Positions 6,459 to 11,617 of a stretch of 11,617 bases of DNA are shown here, piece by piece (the first letter of the stretch is position 1; every line of letters starts with the position of its first letter). The notes beneath the pieces are model-generated. The model did no database searches. It was given only the letters and a program-made list of their open reading frames with translations, and was not told where the DNA came from. The translations under genes were made by a program, and so were the position numbers. The stretch is from an uncultured Clostridia bacterium (GTDB taxonomy: Bacteria; Bacillota; Clostridia; Christensenellales; UBA1242), in assembly GCA_947384015.1 (NCBI GenBank), contig CANDFN010000029.1:1-11617 (forward strand). The letters are read 5' to 3'.

Positions 6459-7064
6459 TTAAATTTGTTCTATTAAATAAACTGCAACCGTGCCATATTT
6501 TCGTTTGCTTATTTGATATTGATGCGCGCTAATTTCAAAATTAACTTTTGTTTTTAAATCTAGCGTTTTTATTTTAGTTTGAACATCTGTTGGTAGAAAT
6601 TTTAATTCTATAGGTTTAGAATATGCTGTTTCAAACAAAATACAGCCGAAAGAATACAGCACATTATTCCTTAAAACATGCTCAATCGCAACTTCTCCAA
6701 ATCCGCTCGCGAAAGGTGGATCTAACAAAATTATATCATAATGTTTTTTGTTGGTTTTTAAAAAGTTTAAGTAATCTGCATTGTTAACAGAATAGCTTCC
6801 TTCCATGTTGCGTAAATTAAAATTAATTATCTTTATAGCTTCTGCGTTATTATCTACAAAATCTACATGCATTGCTCCACGGCTAACAGCCTCGCACCCC
6901 AAAGCGCCAGTGCCTGCAAAAAGGTCTAAAACAACAGCATCTGCAACTTTAAGTTGAATAAGGTTAAACATAGCCTCTTTAACCCTATCTAAAGTTGGAC
7001 GGGTTGAACTTAATTCAAACTCTTTTAATTTTTTACCACGATACTTTCCTGCAACAATTCTCAT
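6459..7064 (-). CDS. rsmD: 16S rRNA (guanine966-N2)-methyltransferase RsmD
   Basis: RsmD transfers a methyl group from S-adenosylmethionine to G966 of 16S rRNA in the small subunit. The 201-residue protein starts with the typical MRIVAGKYRGKKL and has TRPTLDRVKEAMFN (21-34). The cofactor-binding loop is DLFAGTGALGCEAVSRGA (47-64), and the catalytic motif DPPF (115-118) is the family's D/N-PP-Y/F. Family length is about 185-200 residues. The frame extends to ATG 7124, but those 20 extra residues are hydrophobic, unlike RsmD, and would run through the promoter, so I use 7064. No ribosome site precedes it and the -10-like box ends seven bases upstream, so the mRNA may be leaderless. The common neighbour coaD is not here; an OGG1-type glycosylase follows instead. 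Confidence 0.94.
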   Translation of the reverse strand: MRIVAGKYRGKKLKEFELSSTRPTLDRVKEAMFNLIQLKVADAVVLDLFAGTGALGCEAVSRGAMHVDFVDNNAEAIKIINFNLRNMEGSYSVNNADYLNFLKTNKKHYDIILLDPPFASGFGEVAIEHVLRNNVLYSFGCILFETAYSKPIELKFLPTDVQTKIKTLDLKTKVNFEISAHQYQISKRKYGTVAVYLIEQI

Positions 7065-7071
7065 ATAACAT

Positions 7072-7100
7072 AGTTTATCACAATTTAGTATAATTTGCAA
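7072..7100 (-). promoter_or_regulatory. Possible promoter of rsmD-ogg, leaderless geometry
   Basis: On the minus strand TTGCAA (7095-7100) and TAAACT (7072-7077) are 17 bases apart, and seven bases separate the -10 from the rsmD ATG. Each box matches consensus at four of six positions, which is weak in such AT-rich DNA. An alternative -10, TATACT (7087-7092), has a TTGTTT 19 bases upstream and would give a leader of about 16 bases, still without a ribosome site. Confidence 0.45.
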
Positions 7101-7136
7101 AACAAATAAATAAACAAAATACATAAATAAAAATGC

Positions 7137-7165
7137 AAAAAAGTGGGCAAATTACCCACTTTTTT
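7137..7165 (-). terminator. Intrinsic terminator of the Cys-rich gene
   Basis: A perfect 11-base-pair stem (arms 7137-7147 and 7155-7165) has core GTGGG/CCCAC, a seven-base loop and A and T flanks. It lies about 60 bases after the stop of the 7227-7433 gene and shields the rsmD promoter from upstream transcription. Confidence 0.88.
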
Positions 7166-7226
7166 ATTAAACCACTTTATATTTAGTTTTTTATTTTATA
7201 AATTTAGCAATAGTGCGGTTTGCAAA

Positions 7227-7433
7227 TTAGCATCCACAACCGTCTTTTTTGCCACCACAACCACAGCCACATAATAACAATAAAATTATTATTAAGAAGC
7301 ATGGGTCTATTTTACAACCACAGTTGCAAAGTAATAAAATTAAAACAATAATCCAAGTGCAATCGCATCCGCAACCGCCATGGCTTTTTTGTTCGCCACA
7401 ACAATCGTTGCCGTCAAAAAACTTATTAAACAT
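7227..7433 (-). CDS. Small Cys-rich hydrophobic protein
   Basis: This 68-residue protein has 14 cysteines, many glycines and two very hydrophobic stretches (about 26-35 and 46-54). The second half repeats the first at a 19-residue offset. Residues 24-40 and 43-59 share an Asp, a run of Ile/Leu and the ending C-x-C-G-C. It ends KKDGCGC. Small Cys/Gly-rich proteins with this alternation of CGC clusters and oligo-Leu/Ile occur in Clostridia, where some are labelled high-cysteine chorion-like proteins; that label is a sequence resemblance, not a function. A membrane-active or spore-associated structural role, or metal binding, is possible but unproven. An AGGAGG site four bases upstream makes the start and the gene secure. 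It is a single-gene unit between two terminators. I see no clear sigma-A promoter; a TTGTAA/CAAAAT pair is weak. Confidence 0.85.
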   Translation of the reverse strand: MFNKFFDGNDCCGEQKSHGGCGCDCTWIIVLILLLCNCGCKIDPCFLIIILLLLCGCGCGGKKDGCGC

Positions 7434-7530
7434 TATTCCTCCTAAAGTATTTTGATAAAACGTATGTAATTTACAAAAGTATCTTTGGTATACCTATTTT
7501 CTTTTGTATAATACATCTTACGCCAAAATA

Positions 7531-7561
7531 AAAAAAGTGTTACACAATGCAACACTTTTTT
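7531..7561 (-). terminator. Intrinsic terminator of the 7628-8191 gene
   Basis: A perfect 11-base-pair stem (arms 7531-7541 and 7551-7561), core GTGTT/AACAC, has a nine-base loop and A and T flanks. It lies about 67 bases after the stop at 7628. Confidence 0.85.
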
Positions 7562-7627
7562 ATAATTTTATTAAACTGTAGTTATTTTATTCTATCTTAA
7601 ATTTACAGCAAACCAAATTATGCTAAA

Positions 7628-8191
7628 TTAAACTGTGGCATTACTAGCTTTCTTTTTAAGTAAATCATTATAAGCGTCTGCGCCACCTATAAAGTTGGCA
7701 ACCTTTTTATAAAGTTTAAATTGTTCTTGGGTTAAACCATCTAATTTGTCTAAATAAAACCTTTGCATATTATTACCTTCCCCAATATTAGATGCTTCTA
7801 CCATATAATCTACCACAAGAATTAAATCGTCGTATCTGACAATTCGGTGTAATCTAAAGTTTTTATCAAAATAAACATATTGCCTAGATTTTACTTCGTT
7901 ATCTTTTCTATATTCAATTCTTCTTACAAGCACACCGTCTTCAGACATAAAAACTGAAGTTTCTTTTTCACAATCTCCAAACTCTTGTTCAGTTTGTGTA
8001 TAAATATCCGTTCCAAGCACTGCAAACCTGCAAGCATCACGCTCAAAATCATTATAACAGCTTTCATAACTTGAAAAAGAAAGGAAATTTTTAATAGCGT
8101 CTTCTTTTAGCGCTTCTTTTTCTTTACGCGCATTTTCTTCTCTTTTTTGTTGTTTTGCTTGTTTTCTTTTTTCAATTAATTCTTTAAACAT
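7628..8191 (-). CDS. Hypothetical protein with basic coiled-coil N-terminus
   Basis: The protein has 187 residues and no family I recognise. The first 35 residues are almost all Lys, Glu, Arg, Gln and Ala, predicting a long charged helix or coiled coil. The rest (about 45-150) looks like an alpha/beta or beta-sheet domain, with alternating strands such as VFMSEDGVLVRRIEY and RQYVYFDKNFRLHRIV. A helical end follows. There is no signal peptide or membrane helix. The ATG at 8191 is preceded by AGGAGA (8198-8203). The longer frame to 8224 would begin upstream of the -10 box of its own promoter (8215-8243), so it is rejected. Single gene with its own promoter and terminator, although no clear terminator separates it from hflX upstream. 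Confidence 0.8.
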   Translation of the reverse strand: MFKELIEKRKQAKQQKREENARKEKEALKEDAIKNFLSFSSYESCYNDFERDACRFAVLGTDIYTQTEQEFGDCEKETSVFMSEDGVLVRRIEYRKDNEVKSRQYVYFDKNFRLHRIVRYDDLILVVDYMVEASNIGEGNNMQRFYLDKLDGLTQEQFKLYKKVANFIGGADAYNDLLKKKASNATV

Positions 8192-8197
8192 AACCTT

Positions 8198-8203
8198 TCT
8201 CCT
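8198..8203 (-). promoter_or_regulatory. Ribosome-binding site fixing the start at 8191
   Basis: AGGAGA on the minus strand lies six bases before the ATG at 8191, inside the short leader predicted from the promoter at 8215-8243. Confidence 0.82.
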
Positions 8204-8214
8204 TATATAAATAT

Positions 8215-8243
8215 ATGATACCATAAAACGACCATTTTGTCAA
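8215..8243 (-). promoter_or_regulatory. Sigma-A promoter of the 7628-8191 gene
   Basis: On the minus strand TTGACA (8238-8243) and TATCAT (8215-8220) are 17 bases apart. Start should fall near 8208, with a leader of about 17 bases that contains the ribosome site. Confidence 0.88.
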
Positions 8244-8297
8244 TATCAAAAGTTTTTAATATTGTATACCCTGATTACAATTTCTTATAGTAAAATT

Positions 8298-9383
8298 TTA
8301 ACTAAAAGAATCTAGCTTTTGTCTTATCATTTGTTTTAATTGAACAATGTTTTTACCATTTTTTGCAGCAATATAACATGTATCATAAGGGTAACTTTTA
8401 AGTTGTGCAATTTGGTCATGATTTAATTTATCTACCTTATTATATACAAGTATAACTCTGTTTTTATCAATACCTAAACGGTTAAACTCTTTTTCTACCA
8501 CTTCTATTTGTTCATATTTATGACTATCGTTAGCATCTACAACCATTAATAGCACATTTGCATCCATAGTTTCTTCTAATGTGGCAGAAAAGGCATACGT
8601 AAGTTCGTGCGGAAGGTTGCTTACAAAGCCAACAGTATCTATTAATATATACTCGCACCCTTCATCCCAAACTTTTTTAGTTAAAACATCTAGGGTAGCA
8701 AACAAACGGTCATCAGCATAAGTGTTTGCTTTTGATATAGCATTCATTAGCGTAGATTTACCCGCATTGGTATAACCTACAAGCGCCACCATTTTAGAAT
8801 ATGTTAGCCTCTGTTTACGCGTTGTTTGACGTTGTTTTTGAACATCTTTTACAACTCGTTCAAGTTTTACAATCTCTGCTTGAATCTTTCTACGATCAAT
8901 TTCCACTCCGCTTTCACCCGGCCCACGCATACCTACACCACTATCGTTTCTATCTCTATTATTGGCTAACACGCTTAATCTTGGTAAAGTATATTTTAAT
9001 TGAGCGAGTTTTACCTGAAGTTTACCCTCGCTTGTTTTTGCGCGTCCTGCAAATATATCTAAAATAAGCATGGTGCGGTCTATAACTTTTGTATCTATAA
9101 TTTCACCTAAATTACGCAACTGAGAACCTGTTAGTGGGCAATCAAAAACCACAACTTCGGCATTTAATTCCTCTGCTGTTTTTTGCAATTCTTCAACCTT
9201 ACCGCTACCCATATATGTGCGAGCGTTAACCTCTTTAACTAAAAAAACCTCAGTTCCAACAATGTCTAGCAAAGCAGACTCGGCAAGTTGTTGCAACTCC
9301 TTAACGCGATACTCGCTATTGTCCATGTTTACATAAGGGCAAACAATAAGTGCTTTTTCTTTTTTTATTTCTATATTTTTCAT
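8298..9383 (-). CDS. hflX: Ribosome-associated GTPase HflX
   Basis: HflX is a GTPase that binds the 50S subunit and splits or rescues stalled ribosomes. The 361 residues have the N-terminal HflX domain (about 1-170) with TYMGSGKVEEL and the loop MRGPGESGVEIDRR, a helical linker (about 165-195), and a GTPase domain. The nucleotide motifs are G1 GYTNAGKST (203-211), G2 FATLD (228-232), G3 DTVGF (249-253) and G4 NKVD (315-318). The usual loop sequence is GPGETQLE-DRR, so ESGVE is a small departure. The protein is shorter than E. coli HflX and ends soon after the GTPase domain. A good promoter (9391-9420) ends seven bases before the ATG and there is no ribosome site, so the mRNA is probably leaderless. 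No clear terminator follows. Confidence 0.96.
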   Translation of the reverse strand: MKNIEIKKEKALIVCPYVNMDNSEYRVKELQQLAESALLDIVGTEVFLVKEVNARTYMGSGKVEELQKTAEELNAEVVVFDCPLTGSQLRNLGEIIDTKVIDRTMLILDIFAGRAKTSEGKLQVKLAQLKYTLPRLSVLANNRDRNDSGVGMRGPGESGVEIDRRKIQAEIVKLERVVKDVQKQRQTTRKQRLTYSKMVALVGYTNAGKSTLMNAISKANTYADDRLFATLDVLTKKVWDEGCEYILIDTVGFVSNLPHELTYAFSATLEETMDANVLLMVVDANDSHKYEQIEVVEKEFNRLGIDKNRVILVYNKVDKLNHDQIAQLKSYPYDTCYIAAKNGKNIVQLKQMIRQKLDSFS

Positions 9384-9390
9384 AATTAAT

Positions 9391-9420
9391 ATTATACCAA
9401 AACAAAAACAAAAAAGTCAA
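9391..9420 (-). promoter_or_regulatory. Promoter of hflX, apparently leaderless
   Basis: On the minus strand TTGACT (9415-9420) and TATAAT (9391-9396) are 18 bases apart, and seven bases (ATTAATT) separate the -10 from the ATG at 9383. Predicted transcription start is at or one base before the start codon, and no ribosome site can fit. Confidence 0.82.
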
Positions 9421-9433
9421 ACTCATTAATGGC

Positions 9434-9940
9434 TTATTGTTTAGTTATTATCACTTCTTCCGTTTCAAACAAATCTGTAAAATCTTTGTAATAAACTTTA
9501 TAAACCGCTACGGGCGATTGTTCTTGTTTACAAACATATTGCATACTTCCTTCGCTTGTTGGTAAAAATTTATCTTTACTAAAGCAATAAATATAACCAA
9601 AATCATCCTCTGCAATATATGTTCCACCTTTCAATAGCCCATACGCTTGACCGTTGTCATCAACATCTGCCGACCATGAAAATTTATTTCTTGGCAATTT
9701 TTCAAAAGCAAAAAGAAGGGCAAATTCTAAACACGAAGAACCATATATTGCAAATTGCTCGTTCTCTTGTTTTTTTGTTTCGCATCTTGCCTGATGAGGC
9801 TTACAAACATTAAATAAAGTATGGCTACCATGAAAAATAAATCTATTTTTTAATAAAAGCAGTTTCTCTTTAGTGATTTCTTTAACTTTTATATCGTCCG
9901 CAACTTTTACTAATGTTTTTTGTTTTAATTTTCTTTCCAT
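9434..9940 (-). CDS. Possible ADP-ribosyltransferase-fold protein
   Basis: This soluble 168-residue protein has a basic N-terminus (1-30). The core FIFHGSHTLFNVCKPHQA (34-51), a charged loop with KKQENEQ, then FAIYGSSCLEFALLFAFE (63-80) resembles a pattern shared by a group of uncharacterised bacterial proteins. There an HGS strand, a PxQA turn and an A-x-Y-x-T/S strand followed by an Ala-rich helix recall the NAD-binding half of ADP-ribosyltransferases and KptA-like enzymes. H37 and Y66 would be the relevant residues; I cannot confidently place the third catalytic residue. This is pattern recognition, not a verified domain. The gene has a strong promoter whose -10 ends six bases before the ATG and no ribosome site, so the mRNA is probably leaderless. 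hflX follows 50 bases downstream with its own promoter and no terminator between. Confidence 0.75.
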   Translation of the reverse strand: MERKLKQKTLVKVADDIKVKEITKEKLLLLKNRFIFHGSHTLFNVCKPHQARCETKKQENEQFAIYGSSCLEFALLFAFEKLPRNKFSWSADVDDNGQAYGLLKGGTYIAEDDFGYIYCFSKDKFLPTSEGSMQYVCKQEQSPVAVYKVYYKDFTDLFETEEVIITKQ

Positions 9941-9946
9941 AAAAAA

Positions 9947-9975
9947 ATTATAAATAAAATGTTTGCAATTGTAAA
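9947..9975 (-). promoter_or_regulatory. Promoter of the 9434-9940 gene, apparently leaderless
   Basis: On the minus strand TTTACA (9970-9975) and TATAAT (9947-9952) are 17 bases apart. Six T residues separate the -10 from the ATG at 9940, so no ribosome site is possible. It is divergent from the WalJ promoter, with the two -35 boxes about 25 bases apart. Confidence 0.82.
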
Positions 9976-9999
9976 GTGTTTACATTAGTATGTTTTTAT

Positions 10000-10028
10000 T
10001 TGCAAAAAATGTTTGTTTATGTTAATAT
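10000..10028 (+). promoter_or_regulatory. Possible promoter of the WalJ-type gene, leaderless geometry
   Basis: TTGCAA (10000-10005) and TAATAT (10023-10028) are 17 bases apart and six bases precede the ATG at 10035. Each box matches at only four of six positions. No ribosome site is present, which supports the geometry, but the boxes alone are weak. Confidence 0.45.
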
Positions 10029-10034
10029 CTTGTT

Positions 10035-10841
10035 ATGCGAATTTGCAACTTGGCAAGCGGAAGTAATGGAAACTGCACATATATAGAAAGTGAAAGGGCA
10101 AAAATTTTAATAGATAACGGAAAGTCCTTTACCTATATTTTTAATTCGCTAAACGAACTTGGCATTACACTAGATAGTATAGATGCAATTCTTGTTACAC
10201 ACGAACATAGCGACCATATAAAAGGTGTTGCCAGCCTAGCAAGAAGAGGCAATATTAAGGTTTATGGACATGTTTATATAGAAGAAATATTGCGCAATCA
10301 AATACATATCCCAAACGACTTATTTTATTTTTTTGATACCGACTTTTATATTAAAGATTTACATATTGTTCCGTTTAACGTCCCACACGATAGCAAGTTT
10401 TGTTTAGGTTTCCGTGTAGAAGAAGGTGATGCAACAGTTTCTGTTTGCACAGACCTTGGCCAACTAACCGACCTTGCTTATGAGGGAATGAAAGGCAGTG
10501 CCCTGGTTTATTTAGAAGCAAATTACGACCCTGAAATGTTAATGGCTTACCCAGGCTACCCGCCCTACCTTAAACGCAGGATTAATAGCACAAATGGACA
10601 TATGAGCAACATTGGCTGTGCCAAAGCAATAGAAAAATTAGTTCGTTCAGGCACGCGATTAGTAGTGCTAAGCCATATTAGCGAACACACCAATACAGAA
10701 AATTTAGCAGTAAGCACAATTTGTAATTATTTAGAAAGTGTAGGCATAACACCTAATGTAAATATTAGATTGGACATCGCTCATCAAGAACACCGAGGAA
10801 CTATATTTAGAATAAACCCATCGTCGCACCACGCCAACTAG
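10035..10841 (+). CDS. walJ: Metallo-beta-lactamase-fold hydrolase, WalJ/YycJ type
   Basis: The WalJ/YycJ family are two-metal hydrolases of the metallo-beta-lactamase fold, often encoded with the WalRK system and linked to coordinating cell division with DNA replication; a nuclease activity has been proposed. The 268 residues have the family signatures in order: LASGSNGNC (6-14), ILIDNG (24-29), THEHSDH (55-61) with the metal ligands H56, H58, D60 and H61, FNVPHD (114-119) with H118, CTDLG with D140, EANYDPEML (161-169) and SHISE with H214. The walRK genes are not adjacent. The start is the only ATG matching the family N-terminus (MRICNLASGS). The last codons, ending HHAN, and the TAG stop lie in the first copy of a direct repeat (10832-10857), so the repeat may have supplied the C-terminal residues. 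No clear terminator follows. Confidence 0.94.
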   Translation: MRICNLASGSNGNCTYIESERAKILIDNGKSFTYIFNSLNELGITLDSIDAILVTHEHSDHIKGVASLARRGNIKVYGHVYIEEILRNQIHIPNDLFYFFDTDFYIKDLHIVPFNVPHDSKFCLGFRVEEGDATVSVCTDLGQLTDLAYEGMKGSALVYLEANYDPEMLMAYPGYPPYLKRRINSTNGHMSNIGCAKAIEKLVRSGTRLVVLSHISEHTNTENLAVSTICNYLESVGITPNVNIRLDIAHQEHRGTIFRINPSSHHAN

Positions 10842-10857
10842 CTAAATTAATTTGACA
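10832..10857. repeat. Direct repeat copy 1
   Basis: CGCCAACTAGCTAA followed by ATTAATTTGACA matches the copy at 10976-11000 except for one inserted A and one substitution. It includes the stop codon of the WalJ gene. The two copies are 144 bases apart. Confidence 0.85.
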
Positions 10858-10975
10858 TGCAAATTAATTGTAAGCCTTTTAGCGAGGTGTTCCTCTTCCT
10901 CCTGCGATGTTTTTACTAAGCAAAAACATCTTGTCGGGTTTTATATTTTGCGGACCTTTGAAGCCGCTTTTACCG
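10842..10975. repeat. Intergenic structured segment between direct repeats
   Basis: This spacer is richer in G and C than the surrounding sequence. It holds a perfect 10-base-pair hairpin (arms 10845-10854 and 10860-10869), a GAGG/CCTC mini-hairpin near 10884-10895, a perfect 9-base-pair hairpin (arms 10906-10914 and 10922-10930) and a GCGG/CCGC stem (10950-10953 with 10964-10967) followed by TTTT. Long frames are open on both strands (for example 10882-10989 minus and 10846-10989 plus), but none has a ribosome site and a convincing start. It may be a small dispersed repeat element or a structured RNA; I cannot name a family. The 206 bases between the flanking genes hold nothing else except the promoter at 10995-11023. 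Confidence 0.5.
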
Positions 10976-11000
10976 CGCCAACTAGCTAATTAATTGGACA
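10976..11000. repeat. Direct repeat copy 2
   Basis: CGCCAACTAGCTAA then TTAATTGGACA, the partner of 10832-10857. Its last six bases form the -35 box of the promoter for the next gene. Confidence 0.85.
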
Positions 11001-11023
11001 AGTTAAATAAATTTATTTATATT
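10995..11023 (+). promoter_or_regulatory. Promoter of the nucleoside phosphorylase gene
   Basis: TGGACA (10995-11000) and TATATT (11018-11023) are 17 bases apart, each matching at five of six positions. Start should be near 11030, with a leader of about 18 bases that holds the AAGGAG ribosome site (11037-11042). The -35 is contributed by the second repeat copy. Confidence 0.7.
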
Positions 11024-11047
11024 TAATGTAATGAATAAGGAGATTTT

Positions 11048-11617
11048 ATGAACAATTTACCACCTATTGCAGAATTTTATAACGACGACATGCCAAACCT
11101 TGACGCATTCTTTTCCAATGGCAAAAAAGAATTTTGGCGTTTTAACAAATGCAAAGAATTAGGCATAGACAAATGTGTAATATTTTTCCCTCGCCATTTT
11201 AAAATGATAAAGTCTATTTATAAAAAATGCAAATTGATTTACGAATTTATGTCGGCGAGCTCGGTTTCACCTGTTTATTTATACGATAACAAAGTTTTAA
11301 TTGCATTATGCCCATTAGGCGGCCCTGCTGCTGCAAACCTTATGGAGGAACTTATTTTTGTTGGAATTAAAACTTTTATAGGGACAGGAAGTTGCGGTGC
11401 AATAAAAGAAACAGATTTTAATAAATTTTTAATACCAACCAAAGCCATTAGAGATGAGGGCACAAGTTATCACTATTTACCAGCAAACAAATTTATTGCT
11501 GTAGATAAAGAATTAAGTAAGTCTATAGCAAACACCTTAACCAAATACAACGAACCTTTCATTTCTGGTATTACTTGGACTACTGATGGTTTGTATGGCG
11601 AAACACCTAAACGTATT
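11048..11617 (+). CDS. Nucleoside phosphorylase, 5' part (runs off the window)
   Basis: The first 190 codons are present and the frame is still open at the edge. The sequence fits the purine nucleoside phosphorylase/uridine phosphorylase (NP-I) superfamily, which splits nucleosides with phosphate to free base and ribose-1-phosphate in salvage. The core elements are ALCPLGGPAAANLMEELI, then IGTGSCGAI (the phosphate- and base-site Gly-rich turn), AIRDEGTSYHYLPA, and TTDGLYGETPKRI, which carries the Thr/Asp region near the nucleoside. The RDEGTSYHY block is typical of the uridine phosphorylase-like subgroup, but the substrate cannot be fixed without the C-terminal half. The ATG is five bases after AAGGAG. 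The preceding intergenic region carries its own promoter. Confidence 0.93.
   Translation, partial: MNNLPPIAEFYNDDMPNLDAFFSNGKKEFWRFNKCKELGIDKCVIFFPRHFKMIKSIYKKCKLIYEFMSASSVSPVYLYDNKVLIALCPLGGPAAANLMEELIFVGIKTFIGTGSCGAIKETDFNKFLIPTKAIRDEGTSYHYLPANKFIAVDKELSKSIANTLTKYNEPFISGITWTTDGLYGETPKRI

Noticed and set aside
7249..7455. Plus-strand frame opposite the Cys-rich gene
   Set aside because: It reads as Pro/Gln/Asn low complexity and has no ribosome site, whereas the minus-strand frame has a perfect AGGAGG.
7434..7520. Sporulation sigma-E type promoter before the Cys-rich gene (CATACGTT with ATACT upstream)
   Set aside because: The spacing between the two elements is about two bases too short and the -10 has a mismatch, so it is not convincing.
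8262..8280. TTGTA/TACAA inverted repeat after hflX as a terminator
   Set aside because: Only five or six base pairs, A/T-dominated and without a T run.
8801..9067. Plus-strand frame of 88 codons opposite hflX
   Set aside because: Shadow of the conserved HflX coding sequence, no start signals.
10950..11047. T-box riboswitch suggested by ACCGCG near 10972
   Set aside because: The preceding GGTGG part of the T-box core and a following terminator are absent, and the downstream gene is not a typical T-box target.
11275..11463. Minus-strand frame of 62 codons
   Set aside because: It lies opposite the clear nucleoside phosphorylase frame.

Overview
The window is AT-rich bacterial DNA with densely packed, short-spaced genes. 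Start sites use AGGAGG-type ribosome sites or none, promoters are near-consensus sigma-A, and terminators are short perfect hairpins flanked by A and T runs. Tryptophan is read from TGG and TGA is not used as a sense codon. With FloA/NfeD, a WalJ-type hydrolase, HflX and a Cys-rich membrane micro-protein of a kind seen in Clostridia, this suggests a low-GC Firmicute, probably an uncultured clostridial or related gut lineage. The lineage call is inference.

Layout, left to right. Positions 1-213 are non-coding, with a C homopolymer at the edge and a terminator. A lone hypothetical gene (214-861, minus) has its own consensus promoter. Then comes a membrane operon on the minus strand: nfeD, floA and a small membrane-anchored charged protein (3085 down to 990). 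A divergent plus-strand gene (3210-3566) encodes a zinc-ribbon protein with two membrane helices. A two-gene minus-strand cassette (5508 down to 3693) encodes a 103-residue unknown protein and a large HExxH metallopeptidase-like protein. Next are rsmD and an OGG1-type 8-oxoguanine glycosylase (7064 down to 5614), a 68-residue Cys-rich hydrophobic protein (7227-7433), a hypothetical charged protein (7628-8191), hflX (8298-9383) and a possible ADP-ribosyltransferase-fold protein (9434-9940). On the plus strand follow a WalJ/YycJ-type metallo-beta-lactamase-fold hydrolase (10035-10841), a spacer with a 144-base-period direct repeat and hairpins, and the 5' part of a nucleoside phosphorylase that runs off the window (11048-11617).

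The genes are mostly housekeeping: membrane microdomain organisation (FloA/NfeD), rRNA methylation (RsmD), base-excision repair (Ogg), ribosome rescue or assembly (HflX), cell-wall or DNA-associated hydrolase (WalJ) and nucleoside salvage. I see no mobile-element genes, tRNA or rRNA genes, or CRISPR array.

The most unusual signal is in the promoters. For five transcription units (nfeD, rsmD, hflX, the 9434-9940 gene and the WalJ gene) a -35/-10 pair with 17-18 base spacing ends only 6-7 bases before an ATG that has no ribosome-binding site. This geometry would place transcription start at or next to the first codon, giving leaderless mRNAs. The other units have ordinary ribosome sites. This also moves several gene starts inward from the longest open frame.
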